The position numbers and the translations under genes are program-made. Shown here in pieces: positions 50,466 to 60,639 of a stretch of 64,000 bases of DNA. Position 1 is the stretch's first letter; each line of letters begins with the position of its first letter. The DNA lies in the NCBI GenBank assembly GCA_963707665.1, contig CAVPQU010000011.1:380325-444324 (forward strand). Reading direction: 5' to 3'. The stretch is from DATJCV01 sp963707665. Its GTDB lineage: Bacteria; Pseudomonadota; Gammaproteobacteria; Burkholderiales; Burkholderiaceae_D. Under the pieces are notes generated by a model. It saw nothing but the letters and a program-made list of their open reading frames with translations, made no database searches and had not been told where the DNA came from.

Positions 50466-50901
50466 GGCGGCAAGTTCCGGCGCTATCCAGACCGTAGCGA
50501 ATCACAATCGATTCCGGCTGGAACAAAATGAGTCAAATCATTCGCGCTGCCAATCATAACCGACGACTGTGCCTGTGAAGCATGCCGGCGTGTTGCTTAT
50601 TCTAGAACGCGTTCATCGGCGGTTTCGCTGGTTTGTCGGAGCCACTTGGCACGCACCGGGTGAGCATTTCGACACGGCGTTTTCCAGCGGATGACTGCAC
50701 CATGCTGGGACCAAGGTGCGGCGCAATCCAGTGGCGGCTGTCCATCGTACATGGCATCGGCATGAGTATGATGAAAAAACTTATATTTTATGGGCGAGAA
50801 TCAGCCTACCTGCATGGAGTATATGGCCAACACTATCTTCTGAGGCAAGAATTCTGATGTTGCGAGGTGGGCGTGGTGCCCGCCGAATCCAGCAAGCGAG
50901 G
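50466..50901. other. Gap with one repeat copy
   Basis: 436 bp between the 5' end of the PLD gene and the 3' end of the SpoVR gene. It holds repeat copy 9 and, 20 bp before it, a 14-mer (50742-50755) that recurs near repeat copy 2 at 18389. No credible gene was seen. Confidence 0.6.
50762..50827 (+). repeat. Paired-GAGTAT intergenic element, copy 9
   Basis: TGAGTATGATG at 50763-50773 and ATGGAGTATATGG at 50814-50826, boxes 53 bp apart; the core ACTTATATTTTAT is shared with copy 3. It lies 75 bp from the 3' end of the SpoVR gene. Confidence 0.86.
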
Positions 50902-52326
50902 CTAAATCCGGTGCGTCGCCACTTCGCGCGTTGCACCGCTTTCACTGATCGTATGCAACTTCAGCGGCCGCCGCCAGACGCGTCCGATATAGTCGAGCAC
51001 CCGTTCGGCACGGCCGATATCCAGGCCGCGCCCATCGCTCGAGTAATCGTGGGTCAATTCCAGGCTGCCGTCCGGATGCAGGCGCGTGACGGCCACGCGC
51101 GGTGCTCCGTAGTTGAATTTTGGCGCGAGAATGGCCTCGCGCAGCGCGTGAATATCGCGGTTTTGAATGTGGATGTCACCATCCTTTTCCGCTTCATAAA
51201 CGAACAGGCCGAGCCGTTCGGCGAGCTCCGGTGTCAGGTAATTGCGGATGAAGCCGAAATCGTCTTCTTCCTTGCAAATCTGACGTGCGGCCTCGATCCC
51301 CTTGTCCTGGATAATCTGCTCCCACATCGAAAAACCAAGGTGGTAGGGATTGATCGCCAGCGCCAGCTGATTATCGGCGGCATACGGCCGCACCACGTCC
51401 GAGTGCGACTTGATTGCGGACAGATATAGTTGGTCCGGCAGGAAATCCGCTTCGCGCAATAGCCGCGCGTGCCAGTAGGAGGCCCAGCCCTCGTTCATGA
51501 TCTGGCAGGCGAACACCGGATAGAAATAAAACGATTCTTCGCGCACGGCGAGAAAAATGTCGCGTTCCCAGCCCTCCATCTCGGGCGCGTACTTCGCGAT
51601 GAACCACAGCAGGTCGTATTCCGGCTGCGGCGGCACGGTGCGCGCGAGCGGCGCCGATGGCTCGGGCGCCAGCGTGGTTTCTCCCGGCAGCTTGCGATAG
51701 CGCTGCTCGAATGGGCGCCTTTCGATGTGTGCCGCAGGCGGCGTTGCAATCTCCGGGTAGAGCGGTCGGTGCAGGTCGGCATTGATGTCGATGTGCGGCT
51801 CCAGCGCCAGGGCGGCATCGAGCACCGCTTCCACCCGTTGCGCGCCAAACTCGGCAGCCGCCGATTCGATGCGATGGGCGCGCTCCGCAGCTTGTTCCAG
51901 GATATGGCCACCCGCCATCTGCATGAAACGCACGAACAGATGATTGTTTTTGGCGAAGTCTGCATGGCCCAGCACGTGCGCCGTGACCAGCGTATTTTCC
52001 GACAGACTGTTGCTGTTCACCAGATAGGCGTGGCAAGGGTCGCCTGGGAACATCACTTCAAAAATATGGGAATGCCCCATGTTTTGCCGGATCAACTGAT
52101 GAATGTAGCGCACGCCGAAGGACCAGTGCGGCATGCGGATCGGCAAGCCATACACCGCGATTTCCATCATGAAATTGGTCGGTACCAGCTCGAAATCGAC
52201 CGGATAGAAATCCAGGCCAAGACGCAAAGCCAATTGCTCTACCTGCTGTGCATACCCGGCAAGGCTTTCCTCGGGTCGCGCGGCAGCGCCAGTGGGTGAA
52301 GTGGGCGTAGTGGCAGAGTCAGTCAT
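50902..52326 (-). CDS. ycgB: SpoVR family protein (YcgB)
   Basis: 474-residue cytoplasmic protein of unknown biochemical role, conserved as third partner of PrkA and YeaH in starvation and stress responses. Typical segments are MPHWSFGVRYIHQLIRQNMG, VMFPGDPCHAYLVNSNSLSE, MNEGWASYWHARLLREADFL and AINPYHLGFSMWEQIIQDKG. The ATG at 52326 overlaps the yeaH stop (ATGA); an in-frame upstream extension lies inside yeaH and is rejected. Confidence 0.94.
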   Translation of the reverse strand: MTDSATTPTSPTGAAARPEESLAGYAQQVEQLALRLGLDFYPVDFELVPTNFMMEIAVYGLPIRMPHWSFGVRYIHQLIRQNMGHSHIFEVMFPGDPCHAYLVNSNSLSENTLVTAHVLGHADFAKNNHLFVRFMQMAGGHILEQAAERAHRIESAAAEFGAQRVEAVLDAALALEPHIDINADLHRPLYPEIATPPAAHIERRPFEQRYRKLPGETTLAPEPSAPLARTVPPQPEYDLLWFIAKYAPEMEGWERDIFLAVREESFYFYPVFACQIMNEGWASYWHARLLREADFLPDQLYLSAIKSHSDVVRPYAADNQLALAINPYHLGFSMWEQIIQDKGIEAARQICKEEDDFGFIRNYLTPELAERLGLFVYEAEKDGDIHIQNRDIHALREAILAPKFNYGAPRVAVTRLHPDGSLELTHDYSSDGRGLDIGRAERVLDYIGRVWRRPLKLHTISESGATREVATHRI

Positions 52327-53489
52327 GCCGCCTCCGCCTGTTCGGCTTGCTGCACGAAGAATTTGCGGAGTGCGCGCCATACATCTTCCTGCCGAGTCAG
52401 CACGCTGGTATTGACCACCGTGTCACTGTCCTCCAGTTCGTTGCAGATCGATTTCATTTCAGTCTCACCCGAGCGCAGCAAGCCGGGCGCGGTTTCGACA
52501 TAGCCGATGTAATTCAGCATGGCCGCCAGCTTGCGCAAACTACCGATGGCTGCAGCATGGTCTTCGGTGAAATTTTCACCGTCGGACGCATAGAACAGGT
52601 AAATGTTGTATTGCTCAGGCGGAAATTCGGCTTCGATCAGTTGCAACACCAGATTGAAGGCAGTCGAAGCTCCGGTACCGCCGGTACCGGTCACCTGGAA
52701 AAAATCCTCCTCGGAGAATTCCCATGCCTGGGTAGTGTGTGCAACGAAACGGATATCGACCTTTGCATATTGCCGGCGGATGCCCTGCAAGGCGAAAAAG
52801 AAGAAATTCTTTGCCAGCCGGCGCTCCTGGACCGTCATGCTGGCCGACACGTCCAGCGCAAAAAACACGACCGCATTGGTGGATTCCCGGCGCCGCTGCA
52901 CCAGTTGCCGGAAACGCAGGTCGTCATCGGTAAACGGCACCGGGTTTTTCTGCACCGCACGCCGCTTGACGGCTTCCTTGACGGTGCGCCGGCGATCGAG
53001 GCGCGCCCGGGCGCCGCGCTTGTCCCATCCTTCGCGCACCAGTTGCTGTTCATCGATCTGGGTATTGTGTTTTGGACGCAATTCCGGCAAGTGCATTTCT
53101 TCCCACAGCCAATCCATGATGTCGTCGATCTTCAACTCCAGCAGCAGCTGCACTTCGCCTTCGCCCTGGCCGCCTTCGCCCGCATCCTCGCCGGCATCGG
53201 GGCGCGCCGTGTGCAACACATCACCCGGCTTGCCTTCGCCCTGACCGGCTTCGGCATGCGATTTGGCGCCATCATTCAGGCGAAAGCGCGCGTGTTCGAG
53301 AAAATGCACCGGTATTTGCACGGTGCGCTGCTGCGATCCGGTAATGATGTCCGGATGCGCAATCAGGTCCGGCAGGTGATCCTGCACCGCTTCACGCACC
53401 TTCTGGTTGTGTCGCAGCCAGTCCCTGGCCCCGCGGGAAAACAACTCGTACCAGGACGTGTCCGCACTCATCGCGATGAAATTTCGCAT
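52323..53489 (-). CDS. yeaH: DUF444 / YeaH family protein
   Basis: 388-residue protein with a C-terminal von Willebrand A-like domain: the MIDAS motif is VVFFALDVSASMTVQERRLA, followed by GGTGASTAFNLVLQLI. A Gly/Glu-rich linker (about residues 90-115) precedes it. It works with PrkA kinase in nitrogen-starvation and stationary-phase responses in enterobacteria. The ATG at 53489 follows AGAGGGAGCT and is preferred over an in-frame ATG at 53546, which lies only 15 bp from prkA. Confidence 0.93.
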   Translation of the reverse strand: MRNFIAMSADTSWYELFSRGARDWLRHNQKVREAVQDHLPDLIAHPDIITGSQQRTVQIPVHFLEHARFRLNDGAKSHAEAGQGEGKPGDVLHTARPDAGEDAGEGGQGEGEVQLLLELKIDDIMDWLWEEMHLPELRPKHNTQIDEQQLVREGWDKRGARARLDRRRTVKEAVKRRAVQKNPVPFTDDDLRFRQLVQRRRESTNAVVFFALDVSASMTVQERRLAKNFFFFALQGIRRQYAKVDIRFVAHTTQAWEFSEEDFFQVTGTGGTGASTAFNLVLQLIEAEFPPEQYNIYLFYASDGENFTEDHAAAIGSLRKLAAMLNYIGYVETAPGLLRSGETEMKSICNELEDSDTVVNTSVLTRQEDVWRALRKFFVQQAEQAEAA

Positions 53490-53561
53490 AGCTCCCTCTG
53501 CTGCGGCCTTGTCATCACGCCTGGCAAGCAATGACCCAGTATCCACTTGCCCCGTAAGCCG

Positions 53562-55526
53562 CTATTCCTGAGACAGCAGTGTGGTCACATAATTCAGCGC
53601 CTCGCGCGCGCTGTGGCTGTCATAGCCGTATTCGTCCACCAGCCGCTGCTCGACTACCGAAATTTTCTGTTTCACCTCTTCGTCCGGGCGGGCGCTGGAA
53701 CTTACCAGCCGCAAGACGTCGCGCCGCTGTTCGAACAGATATTGCTGAACCGCGTCATGCAACTGGGCATGGCTATCCAGCGTGAATTTTTCACCGCGCT
53801 TGAAGGCACCCATCGCCTTGCGCACCACTTCCTGCCGGAATGATTGCTTGCCCGAATCGGATACATGGATTTTTTCTTCCACTGCGCGCAGAAAGCGCTC
53901 ATCCGGCTTGCGTTCCTCGCCGGTGATCGGATCCTTGATCTGGCGGTTGTCCAGCGTCGCCTCGACTTCATCCAGATACTTGTCGAGCAAGTCCTGCGCT
54001 TCCTGCTCGAACGACACGAACAGCGCCTTATGCACATCTTCCTTGGCCCAGCGGTTATAAAAATACTTGCGCACCAGCACCAGATAATCGATCCATTTGC
54101 GTTTCTTTTTCGGATCGATGCGAGCGTCGCTTTCAATCGCATCCTTCAAGGCCAGCAACACGCTCATCGTGGTCAGGCTCTTGACGTCGGATTGAATGAT
54201 GGCGTTGGAGAGGGCATTGATGACGAAGCGCGGCGAAACGCCGCCCAAGCCTTCCTCCGGCATCCGCTGCCGGATGCGCTCGGCCTCCGCCCGATTGATG
54301 CCTTCCACTTCCTCGTCGCCATAGATGCGCACCGCCTGGACCAGCTCGGTCTCTTTTTCATCTCCTTCATGCAGGCGCGTCAGCGTCGCAAACACCGCCG
54401 CTGCATGCAGCACGTGCGGGTCCAGGTGAACTTCGCGAAATGCCGGTGCCGCGGATGAAATCAGCTTCTTGTAAATGCGCGCCTCATCCCGGTAATTCAG
54501 CGTGTACGGCACCTGGATGATCACCATGCGATCGAGCAAGGCTTCGTTTTCGCTCTCCTGCAAAAAGCGACGGAACTCGGCCAGATTGGTATGCGCCAGG
54601 ATGGCCTCGTCCAGGTAGATCAGCGGGAAGCGCGACACCTTGACGTTCTTTTCCTGGGTCAGGGTCAATAGCAAGTACAGGAATTCGCGCTTGACCTTGA
54701 GAATTTCAATCATCTCCAGCATGCCGCGGCTGGCCGCATACACCGAGCCCGACCACGACCATGCGCGCGGATCGCCCTCGTCGCCGTACTCGGCCACCTT
54801 GGACAGATCGACCGAGCCGACCAGATCGGCCAGGTCGGCAGTCGTGGGATCGTGCGGCGCATAGGTGCCGACCCCGACCCGGCCGGCCTCGGAAATGAAA
54901 ATCCGTTCGACCGGCATTTGCATGAAGTCGCCACTGTGTTCCTGCTCCAGCCGGGCACGGCAATACGGACACAGTTCGCCGTTGATTTCGACACCATATG
55001 TTTCCCGGAACGACGGCCGCAAGGTATGCGGCACCAGATGCAGCGGCGACTCGTGTACCGGGCAGCCGGCAATGCCGTACAACGCGCCGGCGTCGGTGTA
55101 GCTGTATTCTTCCAGGCCGCGCTTGAGCAGGATGACCAGCGTCGATTTGCCGCCGGAAGGCGGGCCCAGCAGCAGCAGCAGGCGACGCCCGACTTCCGAA
55201 CCGGCGGCGGCCGCCTTGAAGTAATCGACCACGCGTTCTATCGAGGCGTCGATGCCGAACAGTTCTTCGTCGAACAATTTGCAATGCGGCGTGCCGGCCT
55301 CGTCCGCCCGTGTCCAGCGGATCATGTCCCACATGTACTGGTGGGAATTGCGCGCCACGCCGCGCGGATCGGCCACCACGATTTTTTCCAAAAATTCCGA
55401 AAACTGCCCACTCCAGTGTGTTGCCCGATGCTCCTTGGTAAAGTCCACCAGACTCTGATAAAAGCTGGCTTGCTGCTCGTTGTGCGTCGAATTTCCATTG
55501 CCTTGATTCATCATCGCCCCATCCAA
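53562..55526 (-). CDS. prkA: PrkA serine protein kinase (YeaG)
   Basis: 654-residue AAA+ protein with a kinase-like C-terminal domain. Walker A is GPPSGGKST at residues 121-129; the AAA part continues LIYLDEAILAHTNLAEF, and the C-terminal PrkA domain includes KKKRKWIDYLVLVRKYFYNR. The pair of Cys in GELCPYCRARL is notable but normal in the family. First gene of the prkA-yeaH-ycgB operon. The start may also be the ATG pair four codons downstream. Confidence 0.95.
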   Translation of the reverse strand: MDGAMMNQGNGNSTHNEQQASFYQSLVDFTKEHRATHWSGQFSEFLEKIVVADPRGVARNSHQYMWDMIRWTRADEAGTPHCKLFDEELFGIDASIERVVDYFKAAAAGSEVGRRLLLLLGPPSGGKSTLVILLKRGLEEYSYTDAGALYGIAGCPVHESPLHLVPHTLRPSFRETYGVEINGELCPYCRARLEQEHSGDFMQMPVERIFISEAGRVGVGTYAPHDPTTADLADLVGSVDLSKVAEYGDEGDPRAWSWSGSVYAASRGMLEMIEILKVKREFLYLLLTLTQEKNVKVSRFPLIYLDEAILAHTNLAEFRRFLQESENEALLDRMVIIQVPYTLNYRDEARIYKKLISSAAPAFREVHLDPHVLHAAAVFATLTRLHEGDEKETELVQAVRIYGDEEVEGINRAEAERIRQRMPEEGLGGVSPRFVINALSNAIIQSDVKSLTTMSVLLALKDAIESDARIDPKKKRKWIDYLVLVRKYFYNRWAKEDVHKALFVSFEQEAQDLLDKYLDEVEATLDNRQIKDPITGEERKPDERFLRAVEEKIHVSDSGKQSFRQEVVRKAMGAFKRGEKFTLDSHAQLHDAVQQYLFEQRRDVLRLVSSSARPDEEVKQKISVVEQRLVDEYGYDSHSAREALNYVTTLLSQE

Positions 55527-55696
55527 AAATAGGCTCGTGTAAATAGTGGACTGACAAAACCCGCGAACGTTTCTCGCTTTGCCAGCATTTTTTATAGGGC
55601 GAAGAAGCGCCGGATTTGCTGTACCGCGGCAAGATGCGATTGAAGAAGTCGGCGTGCAGGCCGTTAACCAGGAATCGACTGCGAGGAGAAAGAGTG

Positions 55697-55903
55697 ATGG
55701 AGATCAACAGCATTGCCCATCTGGCAACTGCCCTGGCGCAGCAACGCAGCGCTCAGGATGTGTCGGTTGCTGTCCTGAAGAAAGCGATGCAAGTCCAGCA
55801 AGGCACGGCCAGCGCGCTGCTCGCCAGCCTTGCCGCCGGTGGAAGCCGTCAGCCTGCCGTCGCATCTGGGACAAACCATCAACACGACGGCCTGATTCAT
55901 TGA
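55697..55903 (+). CDS. YjfB family small protein
   Basis: 68-residue protein matching the YjfB (putative motility protein) family: MEINSIAHLATALAQQRSAQ, then SVAVLKKAMQVQQGTASALL. Only the N-terminal 50 residues are conserved-looking. A good GAGGAGAAAGAGTG ribosome-binding site sets the start. Function is not established; the name reflects occurrence near motility genes in other species, none of which are seen here. Confidence 0.75.
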   Translation: MEINSIAHLATALAQQRSAQDVSVAVLKKAMQVQQGTASALLASLAAGGSRQPAVASGTNHQHDGLIH

Positions 55904-55944
55904 TCGGAAAATTTGATCGCGCTGTCGGCTGCTTCCTCGACATA

Positions 55945-56010
55945 TGGAGTATGCGGTTAGTACGCTCTGTTATTAAGTGAAAATAAAGGTCAATGCATGG
56001 AGTATATGAT
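55945..56010 (+). repeat. Paired-GAGTAT intergenic element, copy 10
   Basis: TGGAGTATGCGG at 55945-55956 and ATGGAGTATATGATTACG at 55997-56014, boxes 53 bp apart; the core has a TTATT/AATAA dyad. It lies 42 bp after the YjfB-like gene, in a 301-bp gap that shows no gene. Confidence 0.85.
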
Positions 56011-56204
56011 TACGCCATGACTTGGTCTGGCGATTCATTGCCGCGTTTCGCACTTCGCAGGCCGCTCGACCCGCGCATGAAAGCAAGGGCGGCTAGCGCA
56101 AGATCATCCAAGCAACAGCTTGGCTTCAGGCACCGGTGAATGCTATTATCTGCAACCCGGTTGCATTTGACCTGATTACACGCAACACCCAATCCACTCG
56201 CTTC

Positions 56205-56567
56205 ATGCCACTCCAACGCTTTCATCCGCGCGGCAACCACAAGACCTTGACCAGCCTGTTGGTGCTGGCCTTGCTGCTGGCGCAATGGAGCGGCTTGAAC
56301 CATCGGATCATGCATGGTGTCGGGCAGGGGAGTGCCGGCTATTACCTTGCGATCGGGCCGGCGCCCAACTCCGCGGATGCCAGCGATTTGGCGCATCACT
56401 CGTGCATCGCCTTCGACGCCGCCACGCTCGCCGCCACCATCTACAGCGCACCTTTTGTCGCGCCGACGCTGCCCAACCTGCACGTGCTCGCACTGTGGAT
56501 CGCCTTTGCTTCCTGGCGTGCGCCTTTCTCCTGCCACTTCCTTTCCCGCGCTCCGCCCACCGCGTAA
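56205..56567 (+). CDS. Small secreted or membrane protein next to the zinc receptor
   Basis: 120-residue protein with one N-terminal hydrophobic segment (LTSLLVLALLLAQWSG, about residues 15-30), histidines in GLNHRIMHG and a DLAHHSCIAFDAAT motif. I do not recognise a named family, but small proteins with a HSC-x-x-FDAA segment are plausible metal-related partners of TonB receptors. The next gene, 93 bp downstream on the same strand, is a ZnuD-like receptor, so a zinc link is inferred. Start uncertain; an in-frame ATG at 56136 also exists. Confidence 0.55.
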   Translation: MPLQRFHPRGNHKTLTSLLVLALLLAQWSGLNHRIMHGVGQGSAGYYLAIGPAPNSADASDLAHHSCIAFDAATLAATIYSAPFVAPTLPNLHVLALWIAFASWRAPFSCHFLSRAPPTA

Positions 56568-56660
56568 GTCTCCCCGCTCGCATTGCCTGATTCCGATCTG
56601 AACCGCTGATTCACAGCAGCGGGGCGGGTCGCTCCTCTTTTCGCTTCTCAAGGAATCCTC

Positions 56661-58678
56661 ATGCACGTCCAACGCACCTTGCTGGCGCAGGCTGTCCTGT
56701 GGGCAATCGCCTGCATGTCCGCAGCACAAGCTCAAACTCGATCCGACGATCAGGCGCTACCCGAAGTCGTCGTCTCTTCCACGCCGTTCAACGCAGGCGA
56801 GGGCGCACAGATCCTGGCGCCGGCCAAGGTTTTGTCCGGCGACGAATTGCGCAACAAGCTCGGCAACTCGCTCGGCGACACCCTGTCGCAAGAGCTTGGG
56901 CGTTTCCGCCTCGGCGTTCGGCGCCGGCGCTTCGCGCCCGATCATTCGCGGCATGGAAGGGCCGCGTGTCAAGATTTTACAAAACGGCATGTCGGTGTCC
57001 GACGTGTCCAGCCTTTCCAACGACCATGCGGTTGCCACCGACAGCGCCACCGCGCGCCAGATCGAGATCCTGCGCGGTCCGGCGGCGCTGCTGTATGGCT
57101 CCGGCGCCATCGGCGGCCTGGTCAATGTCATCAACGACCGTATTCCGACCGAGCTGTCGACGCAGCCGAGCGGCGACGCGGAGCTGCGCACCAGCTCGGT
57201 CGACCGCGGGTCGAGCCTGTCGCTGTCGGCCGACGGCGCGGCCGGTCCGATCGGGCTGCATGTCGACGGCAGCCTGCGCAACGCCGGCGACTATCGGATT
57301 CCCGGCAATGCCGTATTGAACGATCCGGAATCGGCTTCCGGCCGTCTGCCCAATTCCTTCACCCGCCAGAACAATCTCGGCCTCGGCGCCTCGTATATCG
57401 CCGGCTGGGGACACATCGGGGCCTCGGTCGGCGTGCTGAATGACCACTACGGGATTCCCACCGCTGAAAAGTCGTTCATCGACCTGTCGCAGACCCGCTA
57501 CGACGTGGATGGACTGGTCAAGCAGCCGTTCGCCGGATTTTCGACTTTCAAGTTCAAGCTCGGCGCGACCGACTACAAGCACACGGAAAAGGCGCAGGAC
57601 GGCACGCCGCTCACGGATTTCATCAACAAATCGACCGAAACGCGCCTGGAATTGACCCATCTGCCTCTGTATGGCTGGCGCGGCACCTTCGGCCTGCAAG
57701 CCGAGGACAGCAAATTCTCGGCGCTCTCGGCCGAAACCGGCCTGCCGGATACGGTGCCGACCACCAAGTCCTCGTCGCTGGCCGGATTCCTGGTGGAAGA
57801 GCGTGATTTCGGGCCGCTGCGCGCTTCCGCCGGCATGCGCCTGGAGTCGGTCAAACGCCGGCCCGAAGCCGGCGCCGGATTGCCCGACCGCCGTTTCAAT
57901 CTGGGTTCGTACTCGCTCGGCGGCCTGTGGACCTTCACGCCCGGCTATGCTTTCGGCACCACGGTCTCGATCGCGCAGCGCGCGCCGGCGGTCGAGGAGC
58001 TGTATTCGCACGGCCCGCACGAATCGACCGCCACCTTCGACATCGGCGATCCGACCCTGCAAAAGGAAACCTCCCGCAATATCGAAATCAGCCTGCAAAA
58101 AACCGCAGGACTGGTGCGCTGGAAGGCCAACCTGTTCCAGAACCGCGTCCGGAATTTTGTCTTCGGCCGCATCGATGGCACCCTGGTGGACAGCAGCGGT
58201 GCGATCGAGGCGGACGGCGAATTCATGCAGCGTTTCTGGTCGCAGGCGAACGCCACGATCCGCGGCGCCGAAGCCGAGATCAGCTATAACCTGCGCGGCC
58301 CCGGCCTGTCGCTGCGCGGCTTTGCCGATACCTCGCGCGGCACCCTGGACAACGCCGGCAACCTGCCGTTGCAGCCGGCCACGCGTTTCGGCGTCGACGT
58401 CGGCTACCGGCAGGGCGCATGGCGCAGCGGCTTGACCGTGTTGCGCGCGCAGACCCAGGACCGCCTGGCCACGTTCGAGACTACCGCGACACCGGGCGTA
58501 TACCCAGGTCGATGCCAATCTGTCGTACACCCAGCGTTATCGAGCCAACGACGTGACCTGGTTCCTGATCGCCAAAAACCTGTTGAACCAGGATATCCGC
58601 ATGTCGACCTCGGTGCTGAAAGACGTGGCGCCGCAACCGGGACGTAACCTGATTGTGGGGGTGCGCACCAGTTTCTGA
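56661..58678 (+). pseudogene. znuD: ZnuD-like TonB-dependent receptor, two frame shifts
   Basis: Outer-membrane receptor. The signal peptide (LWAIACMSAAQAQ) is followed by the plug domain: LPEVVVSSTPF, then one extra G near 56898 breaks the frame, which resumes VSASAFGAGASRPIIRGMEG and LRGPAALLYGSGAIGGLVNV. The barrel stays open to about 58497, where a second extra G shifts to AYTQVDANLSYTQRYRANDV and the terminal aromatic VGVRTSF. Plug and ELYSHGPHESTATFDIGDP segments resemble neisserial ZnuD, so zinc is the likely substrate. Corrected length is about 671 residues; both shifts are in GGG runs. Confidence 0.85.
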
Positions 58679-58708
58679 TCATTTTCCAGGGTAAGGCGCG
58701 AGGTGTCG

Positions 58709-58738
58709 GCACCGCCGGAAGAGGGCATCCGGCGGTGC
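58709..58738. terminator. Terminator-like hairpin after the ZnuD-like gene
   Basis: Perfect 11-bp stem GCACCGCCGGA / TCCGGCGGTGC with an 8-nt loop between convergent genes. There is no T tract, so termination is uncertain. Confidence 0.55.
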
Positions 58739-58763
58739 GAGAAAGGCCTGTTTGCCAAAGCCG

Positions 58764-59294
58764 CTACTTGATCAAGCGCAGGACTTCCCGAAAAGCAGGG
58801 TGATCACTATCTCGTAACCACTCAAAAGCAATCATTTCCGTCGTTACCAGCTGCGCACCGTGCTGTCGCAGACGCTCCAGCGCCGAGTCGCGATTGGCCG
58901 GCCGGCGCGATCCCACCGCATCGCTCGCGATCCAGACCTGGTATCCATGTTCTATCAATCCCAGCGCGGTCTGCAGCATGCAGACGTGCGCTTCACAGCC
59001 GGCTACGACGATGCTGTTGCGTTCCGTTGGCAACACCTCCAGCAGTCCGTCGGCACAAGCATCGAAATGTGTCTTGATGACGGTTTTTTCGCACAGCCGC
59101 CGGATCTCGTCAGTATTCGCTCCCAGCTTGGCCGGAGTCTGCTCGGTGCCAAATACCGGCACGCCCAGCAGCCTCGCGATCTTCGCCAAGCGCACACATT
59201 CAGCGATCACCGCATCCGCGCCATCAATCGCGGGCAGCAATTTTTGCTGCAAATCGACCAGAACGAGGACCGATTTATTTGCCGTGATCAGCAT
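58764..59294 (-). CDS. Isochorismatase-like hydrolase
   Basis: 176-residue cysteine hydrolase of the isochorismatase superfamily. The catalytic triad is visible: Asp14 in VLVDLQQKLLP, Lys74 in TVIKTHFDA and Cys105 in AGCEAHVCMLQTALGL. Size and motifs resemble the YcaC subgroup, whose physiological substrate is unknown. Single gene, 61 bp downstream of the DUF72 gene on the same strand. Confidence 0.9.
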   Translation of the reverse strand: MLITANKSVLVLVDLQQKLLPAIDGADAVIAECVRLAKIARLLGVPVFGTEQTPAKLGANTDEIRRLCEKTVIKTHFDACADGLLEVLPTERNSIVVAGCEAHVCMLQTALGLIEHGYQVWIASDAVGSRRPANRDSALERLRQHGAQLVTTEMIAFEWLRDSDHPAFREVLRLIK

Positions 59295-59355
59295 TATTTA
59301 CCTCCATGTCAATGATCTCAAAAGTCAGAACCAAGCGCCCATTGCGACAGGGCGG

Positions 59356-60271
59356 TCATGAGCGGGGAGCGGCTTGGGCACCAAGTATTCCCATCATCGT
59401 GCTGGCATTGCGCTGCCCCTGGTCTTCGAAGTTATTGTTGAACACGACATGGATTTGTTCAACCTGTTCGGCCAGGACCTGGATATCTTCTGCAAGCGCG
59501 GTCAGTTCCGGCTCGGAATAATCGTAATTAAAGCGCTGCGCCGACGACACGGCTCCTTTGATGTTCCAGGTTGCGGCATTGCGGCCATGCAGTCGCACGA
59601 TAGCCAATGCCGGATTGGTCACTTGCCAGACCGTGTGAGCCCGGTTGGGAACGTCGGGCGGCGCATCCACGACCACGTGCACCATGGAATTTTCCCGTTC
59701 AAACTTGAGCGTGGCATTACGATGCCGCTCATCCAGCCATGACTTGTTGCGGAACTCGGCGGCGATCGGATACCCCTCCATGTGAGCCAGGCACTCCTCG
59801 ACCTGAAACCAGCCCTCGGCAGCACTAGTCAGCCACGGCGCAAACTGAAACAGCACCGCGCCCAATTTTCCGGCCCGGCGTAACGGCTCCAGGGCTTCCC
59901 GGTAGCGACGCCAGAGTTCTTCCAGCAAATCGACCGGCACCTTCCGATAATAGATATTTTTTGCTTCACTTTCGGCAGGCAGGAAAGCCTGCAAGTCCTT
60001 GGGAAATGCGTCTCTCGAGGTCTGGTGTCCGGTCATCAGACGAAAAGCCTTGATGTCGAAGATGAAGCCAGCCAGGAGTCCGCTCTACCCAGAGTTGCGC
60101 ATTGATGGCTGAGGGCATCGCGTAATAACTGGAATCCACCTCGACCAGCGAAAACTGCGAAGCATAAAACCGCAAGCGGTCTTCTGCACTGGAGCAGCCG
60201 CGAGGATAGAAGCGTTTACTGGATATAAGCGATTTGTCGGTCCAACTGGCTGTTCCAACCCGAATTGTCAT
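59356..60271 (-). pseudogene. DUF72 family protein, one frame shift
   Basis: Homologue of the DUF72 (YecE) family of TIM-barrel-like proteins of unknown function. It starts MTIRVGTASWTDKSLISSKR with the family SxYYAMP segment (VDSSYYAMPSAINAQLWVER). After ERTPGW one extra base near 60067 breaks the frame; the other frame continues FIFDIKAFRLMTGHQT and is open to the end, with AEFRNKSWL and RLHGRNAATW. Corrected length is 304 residues, normal for the family. Confidence 0.85.
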
Positions 60272-60609
60272 GATCGACCCCATGGCTGGCATTTCTTAAT
60301 GCATATCGCGGTACCCGAACTTGTATCAGGCGACGCAGCGGGAAGCGGCATTCAAGGCCAGGTCAAGCTTAAGGCTGGAGTTGTATTCATGCACGCGGAA
60401 GTCCAAACGTTGCGCCGGGACACTATTGATAAATAGCAGAGCGTAAGCGCATCTGTTCCGTACTGCACCCGGACGGCACAGTGAAAGACGTGTGAGGAAG
60501 GGTGGCGCTTGGGGACATCGCGGGCCGCTTCGGTGCAAACGAGTAATTGAGCAGCGTGTTGCCAGCAGCCGATATTGTGCCGCTGGATCAGGTAGTTTGA
60601 TGCTATCCT
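60272..60609. other. Gap without recognisable gene
   Basis: 338 bp upstream of the DUF72 gene. Short open frames on both strands show no family resemblance; base composition is less regular than in flanking genes. It may hold decayed sequence. Confidence 0.5.
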
Positions 60610-60639
60610 GACATGGACAAGCTCGTCGAGGCGCCGGCC

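Noticed and set aside
56139..56155. Possible Zur box AATGCTATTATCTGCAA before the zinc receptor region
   Set aside because: Only the outer TGC/GCA are symmetric; too weak to call, although context makes a Zur site worth a profile search.
56010..56735. 241-codon minus-strand frame near the ZnuD-like receptor
   Set aside because: Gln/Arg/Gly-rich without recognisable features and overlaps the more plausible plus-strand gene and receptor start.
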